Of a DNA stretch of 38,537 bases, positions 1-8,566 are shown one piece after another (the stretch's first letter is position 1; every line of letters begins with the position of its first letter). Below the pieces are notes generated by a model. It worked only from the letters and a program-made list of their open reading frames with translations, was not told where the DNA came from and did not search any database. The DNA is from Methanobrevibacter ruminantium. Its GTDB lineage: Archaea; Methanobacteriota; Methanobacteria; Methanobacteriales; Methanobacteriaceae. Made by a program: the position numbers and the translations under genes. The stretch is from positions 1-38,537 of the forward strand of contig NZ_JAEDCO010000014.1 in the NCBI RefSeq assembly GCF_016294135.1. The letters are read 5' to 3'.

Positions 1-85
1 ACACCCATTTTAAAAACATATTTTTACCATTTCTTATAAATTAAATTTTCAACACTCATTTTAAAAACATATTTTTACTATTTTT
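1..85. repeat. Two-copy direct repeat at the left edge
   Basis: A unit of about 34 bases at 1-34 recurs at 52-85 with only two or so substitutions, a 51-base period. Each copy starts ACAC(C/T)CATTTTAAAAAC and ends in a T-rich stretch. No gene overlaps it. It could be duplicated promoter or terminator sequence belonging to a gene left of the window; the function is unknown. Confidence 0.6.
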
Positions 86-135
86 AAAACATCCCACTAT
101 TTTTTCAAGCAATTTTATATAAGAATAAATAGAAT

Positions 136-210
136 TAATAAGATATATTATAACATTAAGTAATGTTTAGTTAATATTAGATTAATTAATTCAAAATTTT
201 CTAAATTGAA
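136..210 (+). promoter_or_regulatory. Promoter region of the glycosyltransferase gene with a 16-base palindrome
   Basis: A TATA-like stretch lies near 142-151. Just downstream is a perfect inverted repeat, AACATTA-AG-TAATGTT, at 152-167, where a repressor could block transcription start. AT-rich DNA makes short palindromes common, so operator function is an inference. Confidence 0.4.
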
Positions 211-222
211 AGAGGTTAAAAC

Positions 223-1326
223 ATGAAAATTGCTATGGTTGGACAGTTTCCACCACATATTGGAGGAGTTGGAGTTCATATACACACATTATCAAAGGAA
301 TTGGTCAAGAAAGGTCATGAAGTGTATGTAATCACTTACCCTCACAAGGACATTAAGGATATTGATGGAATCCATGTTATAGGCACTAAAGGAGTTAACA
401 TTCCAGGACTTCGAGGATTATTCTTTGCAATCAATGCTAAAAGAGAGCTTAAGAAATTGATTGAAAGGGAAAACATAGACATTATCCACGGACATTATTT
501 GCTCCCTGCAGGATGGGCAAGCGTAAAGGCTGGAAAATCAACCCACACCAAAACCTATGTAACTTCACATGGATCAGACATGTTTGAAACCTACAAAAAG
601 CAAAAGTTCACAAGACCCCTCATCAATAAAGTGCTTAAGGATGCTGATGTGGTCCTTGCTGTAAGTGAAACTTTGAAAGAGGAAATCATAAAGACAAATA
701 TTCCAAATATTAAAGAAAAGACAAGATTGCACTGGAATAGTATAGATGTCAATAAGTTTAAAACTACAGAAGAAAACAAGGACAAATTTAAAAAAGAATT
801 GGTTCAAGAATTCAACATAGATACAGACAAACCTATCATTTTATTTGTCGGAAATATAATTAAAAGAAAGAATGTTGAAGTGCTAATTGAAGCTAAAAAA
901 GAAATGGGCATAGAAGCCAATCTTGTCATAGTTGGTGATGGGCCACAATCAAAAGAGCTTAAGGAAAAATGTGAAAAGGAAAATATTGAAAATGTTTACT
1001 TTACAGGTTCCAGAGGAGATGTCGAGGATATAATACCAAGCTGCGATCTTCTCGTATTGCCATCATTAAGCGAAAGCTTTGGGCTTGTACTCATTGAAGC
1101 ATTATCCTGTGGAAAGCCAGTTATTGGAAGCAATGTTGGTGGAATAAAAGAGATAATCACAGAAGATGTCGGATTACTGATAGATCCAAATGACCCATCA
1201 AACTTGGCTAATGCCATCGATAGGGTTTTAAGCGATGAAGAGTTGATGGAAAGATTCAAGTCAAATGCAAGAGATAGGGCAAAAGACTTTGGAGAAACCG
1301 AATTGCCTTATGATGAATTGAATTAA
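223..1326 (+). CDS. GT4-family glycosyltransferase
   Basis: A probable retaining sugar transferase of the GT-B fold, acting at the inner face of the membrane on lipid, glycan or surface polymer synthesis. The N-terminal domain opens with a nucleotide-fold strand and the glycine-rich loop GGVGVH at residues 14-19. The C-terminal domain (from about residue 195) has the nucleotide-sugar site, including the family E-x7-E motif at E284 and E292 in ESFGLVLIE, followed by GGIKEII. The 367-residue length is normal for GT4. The ATG follows AGAGG at a good distance. It stands alone, 177 bases before moaC on the same strand. Donor and acceptor sugars cannot be told from the sequence. Confidence 0.88.
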   Translation: MKIAMVGQFPPHIGGVGVHIHTLSKELVKKGHEVYVITYPHKDIKDIDGIHVIGTKGVNIPGLRGLFFAINAKRELKKLIERENIDIIHGHYLLPAGWASVKAGKSTHTKTYVTSHGSDMFETYKKQKFTRPLINKVLKDADVVLAVSETLKEEIIKTNIPNIKEKTRLHWNSIDVNKFKTTEENKDKFKKELVQEFNIDTDKPIILFVGNIIKRKNVEVLIEAKKEMGIEANLVIVGDGPQSKELKEKCEKENIENVYFTGSRGDVEDIIPSCDLLVLPSLSESFGLVLIEALSCGKPVIGSNVGGIKEIITEDVGLLIDPNDPSNLANAIDRVLSDEELMERFKSNARDRAKDFGETELPYDELN

Positions 1327-1503
1327 AAATTATAAAAACATTTAAAAATTAATTTAAATTAATAAAATTCATTTAAATTAAAAAATAATAATTATTAAGC
1401 TAAATTATACTCAAATTTTGGATAATAGTTATTAATAATAAAAAATAAACTAAATTAAAGAAAACATATTTACAAAATTATCAATTAATTTAGAGGTTAT
1501 CAA

Positions 1504-1974
1504 ATGGGAGAAAAAGAATTTACTCACCTAACTGAAACTGGAGTTCATATGGTGGAAGTTGGAACTAAGCCACAGCAAAGAAGAACTGCAGTGGCAAGCG
1601 GAAAGATTCATCTTCAAAAGGAAACAATTGAAATGATCAAGAATGCTGAAATCAAGAAGGGAAATGTATTGACAACTGCTCAAATAGCCGGAATTCAAGC
1701 TGTAAAAAAGACATCTGACATTATCCCTCTTTGCCATCCATTGAACTTAAGTGGAATTGAAATAGAATTTGATCTTGGAGAAGAGGAAATCACTGCAACA
1801 TGCGAATGCAGATTAACTGGTCAAACCGGTGTGGAAATGGAAGCAATCACTGGAGTGAGCGTAGCATTGCTCACCATTTGGGACATGACAAAAGCAGTTG
1901 AAAAGGATGAGAACGGACAATATCCAGACACTAAGATTTCTGACATTATAGTTCTTAAGAAAGAAAAAATCTAA
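1504..1974 (+). CDS. moaC: Cyclic pyranopterin monophosphate synthase MoaC
   Basis: MoaC turns 3',8-cyclo-7,8-dihydro-GTP, the product of the radical SAM enzyme MoaA, into cyclic pyranopterin monophosphate. This is the first stage of the pterin cofactor used by the molybdenum or tungsten formylmethanofuran dehydrogenase of methanogens. The family marks are present: LCHPL at 76-80, TGVEMEA at 108-114 and DMTKAVEKD at 127-135, with the conserved lysines. The length of 156 residues is typical. An AGAGGT site precedes the ATG. No moaA or other molybdopterin gene lies in the window, so it is an isolated pathway member here. Confidence 0.95.
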   Translation: MGEKEFTHLTETGVHMVEVGTKPQQRRTAVASGKIHLQKETIEMIKNAEIKKGNVLTTAQIAGIQAVKKTSDIIPLCHPLNLSGIEIEFDLGEEEITATCECRLTGQTGVEMEAITGVSVALLTIWDMTKAVEKDENGQYPDTKISDIIVLKKEKI

Positions 1975-2067
1975 TCCTTTTAAATTTTAAAACTTACCAA
2001 ATGCTCTAAGAAAATCAAGATTATATATTAAATACAAACATATTATAAAAATTAATCTTTTATTTCA

Positions 2068-2097
2068 TTTATAAAAATTATTAGACTGATTTATATG
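2068..2097 (+). promoter_or_regulatory. TATA box placed for a leaderless hel308 transcript
   Basis: TTTATAAA at 2068-2075 is centred about 24 bases before the ATG at 2095, and there is no Shine-Dalgarno sequence between them. In archaea this spacing puts transcription start at or next to the start codon. Leaderless expression is inferred from position only. Confidence 0.5.
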
Positions 2098-4167
2098 GAA
2101 AACATCCCTGAAAACATTAAGACAATAATCAATAGCTGCTATCCATACATTGAGGATTTCAACCCTGCCCAAAAGGCAGTGATCGAATCAGGATACCTTG
2201 AAAACAATAGGAATTGTGTCATAGCAATACCTACTGCAAGTGGGAAAACCGTGCTTGGAATAATGGCAGCTCTCAAATCCATTTTAGATGGCGGAAAAGC
2301 AGTTTATGCTGCACCTCTCCTTTCAATCCAAAATGAGAAGGTTAAGGAATTCAAGAAATTCGAGGAATTTGGAATAAAGGTAGGAAAACACCCATCATCT
2401 TCAGACTTGTCAGTGATGGTCTTTGAATCATTTGATGCATTGACAAGATTTTCATGGGATGCATTAAGGGAAGTCGATACATTAATCATCGATGAGTTCC
2501 ATATGATCGGAGAATTTACAAGAGGCCCTACAATCGAATGTGCAATAACAAGGGCAAAAATAATCAATCCAAGCTTAAGAATCATTGCATTGTCTGCAAC
2601 ACTTGAAAATATGGGTGAAATCGAAAGCTGGTTGGATGCAACTGTTGTTGAACATGATTATAGGCCAGTGCCATTAAACAAGGATGTATTGGATGCTGAA
2701 ATGTTCAATACAAAAAACAAGAATGATGTTGTTGTAAAGGTTATTGAAAAGGCAATATCCGATGATGCACAGGCATTGAGCTTTGTATCAACAAGAAGAT
2801 TTACAGAAAGCCTTGCAAATTATGTTGCAGGAAAATTGAAAAAGAAAACTACAGCTGAGCAAAAGCAACACTTCAAGGAAGTTGCGGATAAGTTGCTTGC
2901 AGTGCCTGAAAAAAAGGGATCAAGACCAACTTCAACTTGCATTAAATTAGCTGAAAGCTGTGAAAACGGTGCTGTTTTCCACCATGCAGGCCTTTTCAGT
3001 GAGCAAAAGGAAATCATTGAAGAGGAATTCAGAAACGGTAATATCCTAATGATTGCAGCTACTCCGAGCTTAATGTATGGTGTTAACCTTCCTTCAAAAT
3101 ATGTGGTTATCAGAGACTATACAAGATGGACTTCAGATGGTCCTCAAGCGATTCCTGTCTTTGATTATGAGCAAATGTCAGGTAGAGCCGGAAGGCCTCA
3201 ATATGACGATACCGGATATTCCTACTTGATTGCCAAATCCATGGAAGAGGCAATCACTCTTGAAGAGCGTTACATCAATGGCCAGGTAGAACCTACAAAC
3301 TCTAAATTAATTGAAAACAAGGATGCTGTATTCAAGCAGATAATCGCACAAGTGGCATCCACTCTCTCAAAAACTCCTGAAGAGCTTCAGGACTTCTTCA
3401 CAAAAACCTTTTATGGATATCAAATGACTGCAAACTCTTCCATGAGTTTCTTTGCTGAAGAAAGCTTAAAGTTTGAAATCATGAACGCTTTGGAATTCCT
3501 GCTTCAGAATCAGATCTTGCAGGCTACACCAAGAGGACTCAAGACAACTCCATTCGGTAATCTGATAGCAAGGTCCAATTATAGCGTTGAAACTGCTGTT
3601 AAAATCAAGGAATATGCAAACAATCTTGATGACTTTAAGCCTGAAGAGCTTATTTACCAATTAGCCCAAACTCCAGACATGCCTCTCATTGCATTCAAGG
3701 GTAGAAAATCCAAGGACCCTGTTCGTGAAATGCTATCAAACTATGGCCTATTCGCCATTGACATTGGAAACCCTGAAGCAACAGCAGTGTCTTTGATTGA
3801 ATGGATCAACGAAAGGACAGAGTACCAAATTGAAAATGCTTATCATGTATACTCTTCATCCACTAGACGCTCTGCATATGAAGCTTCATTGCTTGTCCGC
3901 TTTACAAAGAATACTCTTGAAGTTCTTGGAAAGTATGCTTATTCAAAAGATTTGGATTTCCTTTCTGCAAGACTATATTACGGTGTAAAGGAAGACATAA
4001 TCCCCCTTGTTATTGGAGTTAAACGTTTGGGAAGACGTCGCGCAAGAGCATTGGTTGATGTGTTCGGCGATGACTTAAGACCATATTCAGAAAAAGAGCT
4101 TCAAAAAGTCGAAGGAATTGGACCAAAATTAGCTCATAACATTAAAAAATTCGCAGATAAATATTAA
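2095..4167 (+). CDS. hel308: ATP-dependent DNA helicase Hel308 (Hjm)
   Basis: A superfamily 2 3'-to-5' helicase that unwinds forked and lagging-strand DNA, linked in archaea to repair and restart of stalled replication forks. In order: Walker A PTASGKT at 46-52; the Walker B box DEFH at 133-136 (most Hel308 proteins have DEIH or DEAH); SAT near 167; STRRFTE; VFHHAGL; and motif VI QMSGRAGRP near 360. A winged-helix and ratchet region follows. The last 45 residues hold a helix-hairpin-helix with VEGIGPKLA. The length of 690 residues is typical. I see no PCNA-binding motif at the C-terminus. It is followed by convergent genes. Confidence 0.96.
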   Translation: MENIPENIKTIINSCYPYIEDFNPAQKAVIESGYLENNRNCVIAIPTASGKTVLGIMAALKSILDGGKAVYAAPLLSIQNEKVKEFKKFEEFGIKVGKHPSSSDLSVMVFESFDALTRFSWDALREVDTLIIDEFHMIGEFTRGPTIECAITRAKIINPSLRIIALSATLENMGEIESWLDATVVEHDYRPVPLNKDVLDAEMFNTKNKNDVVVKVIEKAISDDAQALSFVSTRRFTESLANYVAGKLKKKTTAEQKQHFKEVADKLLAVPEKKGSRPTSTCIKLAESCENGAVFHHAGLFSEQKEIIEEEFRNGNILMIAATPSLMYGVNLPSKYVVIRDYTRWTSDGPQAIPVFDYEQMSGRAGRPQYDDTGYSYLIAKSMEEAITLEERYINGQVEPTNSKLIENKDAVFKQIIAQVASTLSKTPEELQDFFTKTFYGYQMTANSSMSFFAEESLKFEIMNALEFLLQNQILQATPRGLKTTPFGNLIARSNYSVETAVKIKEYANNLDDFKPEELIYQLAQTPDMPLIAFKGRKSKDPVREMLSNYGLFAIDIGNPEATAVSLIEWINERTEYQIENAYHVYSSSTRRSAYEASLLVRFTKNTLEVLGKYAYSKDLDFLSARLYYGVKEDIIPLVIGVKRLGRRRARALVDVFGDDLRPYSEKELQKVEGIGPKLAHNIKKFADKY

Positions 4168-4302
4168 TTAATTATCTCTTTACTATTTTTAAAAAGAAGG
4201 ATCTTGAAAAAAAATATTTTTAAATTATAAAATATATAGATTGATTTTAATCTTGATAGTGTAAAAATCTTAAAAAAAAAGAAAAAATAAAGAAGAGGAG
4301 AA
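4168..4302. terminator. Convergent terminator region between hel308 and the DUF2097 gene
   Basis: The spacer is T/A-rich on both strands. For the minus-strand gene ending at 4303, a run of A and G at 4270-4295 gives a U-rich transcript end. A short AGATT-N6-AATCT inverted repeat lies near 4240. The exact end points cannot be read from the sequence. Confidence 0.4.
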
Positions 4303-4605
4303 TTATCCTCCACCTTCACAACCTTGAATATCGTTTAAGTTAGCATTGAGTTCTTCATAGCCTTCCTTAATGTCCTTGACTTGCTCAAGAGTGCCCTTAT
4401 CAAGGTTATCTGAATCAACGATGTCTTTTTCATTAACAACTTCTAAAGTATCAGCGGCATACCATAAGGCAGGTTCATCTAATTTTACCCATTGCTCATT
4501 GTCTTCTTCTTTCAAGTCAACAACTTTGCTTATGGTACCAGTACCAGTATATCTTATAAAAGTACCTACATCAATTGTTTCTCCTCGAATATCACAAAAA
4601 CTCAT
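4303..4605 (-). CDS. DUF2097 family protein
   Basis: A 100-residue acidic soluble protein that looks like DUF2097, a small family known to me only from methanogens and without an assigned function. An open frame extends upstream to 4638, but I chose the ATG at 4605 because GGTGAT, the usual strong ribosome binding site here, stands directly before it. The N-terminal half is predicted beta-rich (RGETIDVGTFIRYTG and a strand-turn pattern), suggesting a small barrel. The C-terminus ends in a Cys-Glu-Gly-Gly-Gly tail. It lies 59 bases downstream of the PRC-barrel gene and is probably cotranscribed with it. Confidence 0.75.
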   Translation of the reverse strand: MSFCDIRGETIDVGTFIRYTGTGTISKVVDLKEEDNEQWVKLDEPALWYAADTLEVVNEKDIVDSDNLDKGTLEQVKDIKEGYEELNANLNDIQGCEGGG

Positions 4606-4664
4606 ATTATCACCAATAAGTTTTAATAAAGTCTTCAAAGAAGAAAATAAATAAAAATTTAAAT

Positions 4665-5018
4665 TTATTCTATTTCTACTTCAGCTGCTTCTTCAGCCTC
4701 TTCTTCTGCTTCTGCTTCATCATCAACAATTTCAGCTTCAACTTCTTCCACTTCTTCTTTAGCTTCTTTTGCTTTTTCAGCTTCTTCAATTGCAGCTTCT
4801 TTGTTGATTTCCTTATCTAATAAAACGTAATCTCCAATGCTTTTTACATCTTCAAAGTCAATTTCGATTTTGTTGGAGGAGATGAAGTTTTTCTTAAGGA
4901 CAATGGTTATAGCAGTGATTTTACCTTCTTTAGGATCAAATTCAGCATCATCAATTTTACCTACTTCATTAGCATTAGCATCTAAAGCCATCATACCTAA
5001 TAATTGTTTAATTTTCAT
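4665..5018 (-). CDS. PRC-barrel domain protein with an acidic tail
   Basis: Residues 1 to about 75 form a PRC-barrel, a small beta-barrel found in photosynthetic reaction centre subunit H, RimM and many short archaeal proteins. It begins MKIKQLLGMMALDAN and continues with GKIDDAEFDPKEGKI. Residues 76-117 are almost wholly Glu, Ala and Val, a strongly acidic and probably helical or disordered tail. The role is unknown; the fold usually mediates protein or RNA contacts. A GAGGT site precedes the ATG. DUF2097 follows in the same direction, and the upstream region is shared with the divergent elp3 gene. Confidence 0.8.
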   Translation of the reverse strand: MKIKQLLGMMALDANANEVGKIDDAEFDPKEGKITAITIVLKKNFISSNKIEIDFEDVKSIGDYVLLDKEINKEAAIEEAEKAKEAKEEVEEVEAEIVDDEAEAEEEAEEAAEVEIE

Positions 5019-5316
5019 TCTATTACCTCAATTATTAATTTTTAAGAAATTATGTTAAAACTAACCAAAATATATTTTGATTTTTGGAAATGGCCATATA
5101 ACTAAAAAGTTATTTTAACATAATCACCATTATGTTAGAATATGAATTGAAAATTATATAAACTTATCTAAATATTTTTAAAGTAATAAAATTTATATAA
5201 TTATGATAATAAATTAATATTTTAAAAACAAATATAATATTAGTCAATAAAAAATGAAACTGATATAATTGGTAAAACAATTAAAATAAAAAAAAAACTT
5301 ATAGATGGTGAACCTA
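5019..5316. promoter_or_regulatory. Divergent promoter region between the PRC-barrel gene and elp3, with a palindrome
   Basis: This 298-base spacer must hold both promoters. It contains a perfect 8-base inverted repeat, TAACATAA at 5116-5123 and TTATGTTA at 5130-5137, separated by six bases. A third copy of the half-site, TTATGTTA, lies at 5050-5057, just before the PRC-barrel gene. The arrangement resembles an operator; no regulator can be named. The rest is AT-rich and featureless to me. Confidence 0.5.
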
Positions 5317-7023
5317 ATGGAAGAAGCATGTCGAATTATCATAGAAGATATCATAAATGGAAAGATAACTACTCGCCGTGAGCTTGAAGTGGAAAAAAGA
5401 CAGCTCTGCAGAGATAGGAATTTGAAAAAATTTATGAGCAATTCTGTAATCCTCGAACATGCAAGTCTTGAAGAGAAGAAGATAGTTTCAAACATCTTAA
5501 GAAAGAAACCAACCAGAACAATCTCTGGAGTGGCAATCGTTGCAGTTATGTGCCATCCGCACCAATGCCCTCATGGAAGATGCTATTATTGTCCTGAAAG
5601 TGACATTGCACCTCCAAGCTATACTGGAGAGGAACCTGCAGCGCTTAGAGGAAGGATGTTTAAGTTCCATCCATATGTCCAGTGCTACAACCGCCTAAAG
5701 CAATTGCACAAGGTAGGCCATCCAATCGATAAGGTTGAACTCATTATCATGGGAGGAACATTCCCTTCAAAAGACATTTGCTATCAGGAATGGTTCGTTT
5801 CACAATGCCTAAAGGCAATGAGTGACTTTGGAGTGATTCTTGAAAACATAACTGAAATCGGAGATATTGAATCATTCAATAAGGAAGACCTTTTAGAGTA
5901 TCCCCCATATAGCAACAATGCCATTAAAACCTATCCTCCAAGCGATTATGTGCTTATAGATGACATTCAAAGGATAAACGAAAGCTCTAAAGTGAGATGC
6001 ATTGGAATGACCTTTGAAACCCGACCAGACTACTGTAAGGAACCTCATGTTGACAGAATGTTGAATATGGGAGTTACAAGGGTGGAATTAGGTGTTCAAA
6101 CCATCCATAATCACATCTACGAAAAAATCAAAAGAGGACACACTGTTGAGGATGTCATTGAAGCAAACAGGATTCTAAGGGATTCTGGAGTGAAAGTGGC
6201 TATGCATATGATGCCAGGGCTTTTCCCACTTGCAAGAGATGATCCTAGAATAGAGCAATGCCCAGAGAAAGATTTGGAAATGTTTAAAACCATCTTTACA
6301 AATGAGAACTTCAAACCGGATATGCTGAAGATTTACCCTTGTCTTGTAACTGATGGAAGTGAGCTTCACAAGTTATGGAAAGAAGGAAAGTACAGGCCAT
6401 ACAGTGATGAAGAGGCTGTTGACTTAATCGTTCAAATTAAAAAGATCTTGCCGAAATGGGTAAGAACTATGAGAATCCAAAGAGACATTCCATCCACATT
6501 GATTGAAGATGGAGTGAAAAAATCAAACCTGGGAGAATTGGTATACAATCGTCTTGAAGAGGAGAATATCAATTGCCAATGCATTAGATGCAGGGAAATA
6601 GGTCATAAGAAAACCAAGGAAGAGTATTCAATTGATGATTACAGGTTATTTGAAGAGGATTACATTGCTACAGAAGGAAGAGAACACTTCCTATCCATTG
6701 AAGATAAGAATGAAGAGACTTTAGCAGGATTCCTAAGATTAAGAATGCCTTCCGAAAAAGCACATAGAGAAGAGATTGATGATAAAACAGCTATTGTGCG
6801 TGAATTACATGTTTATGGAAACATGATAAAAATAGGTCAAAAAGGAAATAATATTGGACAGCACACAGGATTTGGTGAAAAGCTATTGAAGCGTGCTGAA
6901 GAGATAAGTATTGACCAAAACAAGGAAGAGCTTTTAATCATCAGCGGCATTGGAGCTAGAAATTATTACCGTAAATTCGGTTATGAACGTAAAGGCCCTT
7001 ATATGGCTAAAAAATTAATTTAA
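5317..7023 (+). CDS. elp3: Elp3-type tRNA uridine-34 carboxymethyl transferase (radical SAM plus GNAT)
   Basis: Archaeal Elp3 uses S-adenosylmethionine and acetyl-CoA to add a carboxymethyl group to the wobble uridine of tRNAs, and acts without the other eukaryotic Elongator subunits. The radical SAM cluster motif is C79-x9-C89-x2-C92 within CHPHQCPHGRCYYC, followed by SYTGEEPAALRG. The C-terminal 150 residues form a GNAT acetyltransferase domain with GQHTGFGEKLL and the end motif YYRKFGYERKGPYM. I start it at 5317 rather than at the in-frame ATG at 5305, because the earlier ATG overlaps the GGTGA binding site that serves 5317. The length of 568 residues is typical. Confidence 0.93.
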   Translation: MEEACRIIIEDIINGKITTRRELEVEKRQLCRDRNLKKFMSNSVILEHASLEEKKIVSNILRKKPTRTISGVAIVAVMCHPHQCPHGRCYYCPESDIAPPSYTGEEPAALRGRMFKFHPYVQCYNRLKQLHKVGHPIDKVELIIMGGTFPSKDICYQEWFVSQCLKAMSDFGVILENITEIGDIESFNKEDLLEYPPYSNNAIKTYPPSDYVLIDDIQRINESSKVRCIGMTFETRPDYCKEPHVDRMLNMGVTRVELGVQTIHNHIYEKIKRGHTVEDVIEANRILRDSGVKVAMHMMPGLFPLARDDPRIEQCPEKDLEMFKTIFTNENFKPDMLKIYPCLVTDGSELHKLWKEGKYRPYSDEEAVDLIVQIKKILPKWVRTMRIQRDIPSTLIEDGVKKSNLGELVYNRLEEENINCQCIRCREIGHKKTKEEYSIDDYRLFEEDYIATEGREHFLSIEDKNEETLAGFLRLRMPSEKAHREEIDDKTAIVRELHVYGNMIKIGQKGNNIGQHTGFGEKLLKRAEEISIDQNKEELLIISGIGARNYYRKFGYERKGPYMAKKLI

Positions 7024-7287
7024 CTTAAGTTTCAATAATTGTTTTAATAAAAGAATATCAAAAGTTGAAACAATCAGACAAGACAAAAGTATTATATAGT
7101 TTGAAGTTAAACTAACTATTATATACATATAAAACTAATATTGATTTAATCCTAATTCATGAATTAAAATAGAAAATTCTTGAATTAGAATTCATAAATT
7201 ATATTTATTGGAGATTAAAATTTAATTAATTACTGAATTAATTTTATTGGAGATTAGAATTGTTTTAAAAATAGGGAGATGACTTAA
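7024..7287 (+). promoter_or_regulatory. Long leader and promoter region of deoC with an 18-base direct repeat
   Basis: TATA-like runs lie at about 7091-7098 and 7117-7130, around the inverted repeat TAGTTT-N6-AAACTA. Nearer the gene, TTATTGGAGATTA(A/G)AATT occurs at 7205-7222 and again at 7244-7261, a 39-base period. Each copy carries a GGAG that mimics a ribosome binding site, but no open frame follows either. The true site is GGGAGATGA just before 7288. Confidence 0.45.
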
Positions 7288-8013
7288 ATGATCAACAAAG
7301 CTGAAAAACTTGCAAAAGCTATTGAATTTACTCATTTAGATAATACTGCAACCATTGAAGAAATGAAAGCATTCTTCGCAAAAGCTAAGGAATATCCTTT
7401 TTATGCAGTTGTAGTTTTACCTCATTTTGTTAAATTAGCAAAAGAAGAATTGAAAGACACAGACATGAAAGTGGTAACTGTTATTGACTTCCCATTAGGT
7501 GCAGGAAACACTGAAGGAAAAGTGGCTGAAGCAAAAGCTGCAATAGCAGATGGTGCGGATGAAATTGACATGATGGCAAATATCCCATCAATTAAAGAAC
7601 GTGACTTTGAATACGTTAAAAATGACATCAAAGCAGTGAAAGATGCTATCGGAGACCACATACTCAAAGTAATTATTGAAAACCCACTTCTCAATGAAGA
7701 CGAAATGGCTGGAGCTTCCAGAATGTGTGAGGAAGGAGGAGCAGATTTCGTTAAAACCTCAAGTGGATTTAATGGAAAGCAACATTTCTATTCATTGATG
7801 GAAAGTTTAAGAATCATGAAAAAGAATGCTCCACATCTTGAAATGAAAGCAGCTGGCGGAATTGATAACTATAAATTAGCTAATAATGTGCTCGCTGCAG
7901 GAGTAAGCAAGATTGGAACATCATCCGGACACATCATTATGGATCAGCTTAATCATGTACTTGATAACCAAAAAGTGGATTCTAATCAAAAAACCGGTCC
8001 AAGACTCATATAA
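7288..8013 (+). CDS. deoC: Deoxyribose-phosphate aldolase DeoC
   Basis: A class I aldolase that reversibly splits 2-deoxyribose 5-phosphate into glyceraldehyde 3-phosphate and acetaldehyde in deoxynucleoside breakdown. The Schiff-base lysine is K156 in ADFVKTSSGF. The second active-site lysine sits in MKAAGGI near residue 187, and the aspartate is in VIDFPLG near residue 67. KVIIENPLL is also typical. The length of 241 residues fits the family, and the fold is a TIM barrel. The gene stands alone after an unusually long leader with repeats, and no nucleoside phosphorylase or phosphopentomutase gene is near. It converges on the tRNA genes. Confidence 0.95.
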   Translation: MINKAEKLAKAIEFTHLDNTATIEEMKAFFAKAKEYPFYAVVVLPHFVKLAKEELKDTDMKVVTVIDFPLGAGNTEGKVAEAKAAIADGADEIDMMANIPSIKERDFEYVKNDIKAVKDAIGDHILKVIIENPLLNEDEMAGASRMCEEGGADFVKTSSGFNGKQHFYSLMESLRIMKKNAPHLEMKAAGGIDNYKLANNVLAAGVSKIGTSSGHIIMDQLNHVLDNQKVDSNQKTGPRLI

Positions 8014-8086
8014 TAAATTTTCATAATTTATTATTTTTTTCTTTTTAAAAATAGTTCGTATAGAATAAAACCAAATATTCTTGGAT

Positions 8087-8094
8087 AAAAAAAG
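8087..8094 (-). terminator. U-tract terminator of the tRNA transcript
   Basis: Immediately after the 3' end of tRNA-Phe the minus strand reads a run of seven T, the usual archaeal oligo-U termination signal. Confidence 0.6.
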
Positions 8095-8167
<73 letters not shown>

Positions 8168-8170
8168 AAA

Positions 8171-8242
8171 TGGACCGAACGAGATTCGAACTCGTGATCA
8201 CCGCCATGTCAAGGCGGTATCATACCCCTAGACCACCGGTCC
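8171..8242 (-). tRNA. tRNA-Val (anticodon GAC)
   Basis: A 72-base cloverleaf. The acceptor stem GGACCGG pairs with TCGGTCC, including one G-U pair, with discriminator A. The anticodon stem CCGCC/GGCGG encloses the loop TTGACAT, so the anticodon is GAC, reading GUU and GUC valine codons. The T arm has GAGTTCGAATCTC. CCA is not encoded. It is the first tRNA of the minus-strand pair. Confidence 0.93.
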
Positions 8243-8264
8243 TTCTTACTCATTAAGATATGTT

Positions 8265-8285
8265 TATAATTATATATAAATGTTT
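8265..8285 (-). promoter_or_regulatory. Promoter of the tRNA-Val/tRNA-Phe pair
   Basis: On the minus strand ACATTTATATATAATT lies roughly 30 bases before the first base of tRNA-Val, the right place for an archaeal TATA box of a tRNA gene. Confidence 0.65.
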
Positions 8286-8566
8286 CTAAATAAAGATATT
8301 TTCAAATTTAAATTAGAAAATTCCAATTAAAAATAACTCTTTTTAAAAACGAAATCTTATAAAACCGATGCCTAGAATCTAACAAATAAAATGATAGACA
8401 TATTAAATTATGTTAATGATTACATATAAACTTAATGGAAAACTAGATGATAAACATCAGGTTATTAAAAAAGTATTGGAAATAGTTTAGAGAATAGTAT
8501 TAAAAAATAGTATTGAAAAGTAATATTGAAAAATAGTAAAACAGAATAAAAATAGATAAAAGTTTT

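Noticed and set aside
574..807. Minus-strand open frame opposite the glycosyltransferase
   Set aside because: It is a shadow of the real coding frame, with cysteine- and phenylalanine-rich nonsense composition and no start signal.
8409..8490. Short open frame of about 26 codons between tRNA-Val and the histone gene
   Set aside because: It has no ribosome binding site, no recognisable domain, and lies in AT-rich spacer; not called as a gene.
8491..8537. Repeated AATAGTATTGAAAA strings that could suggest a CRISPR-like array
   Set aside because: The units are degenerate and contiguous, with no unique spacers and no cas gene nearby; simple low-complexity repeat.
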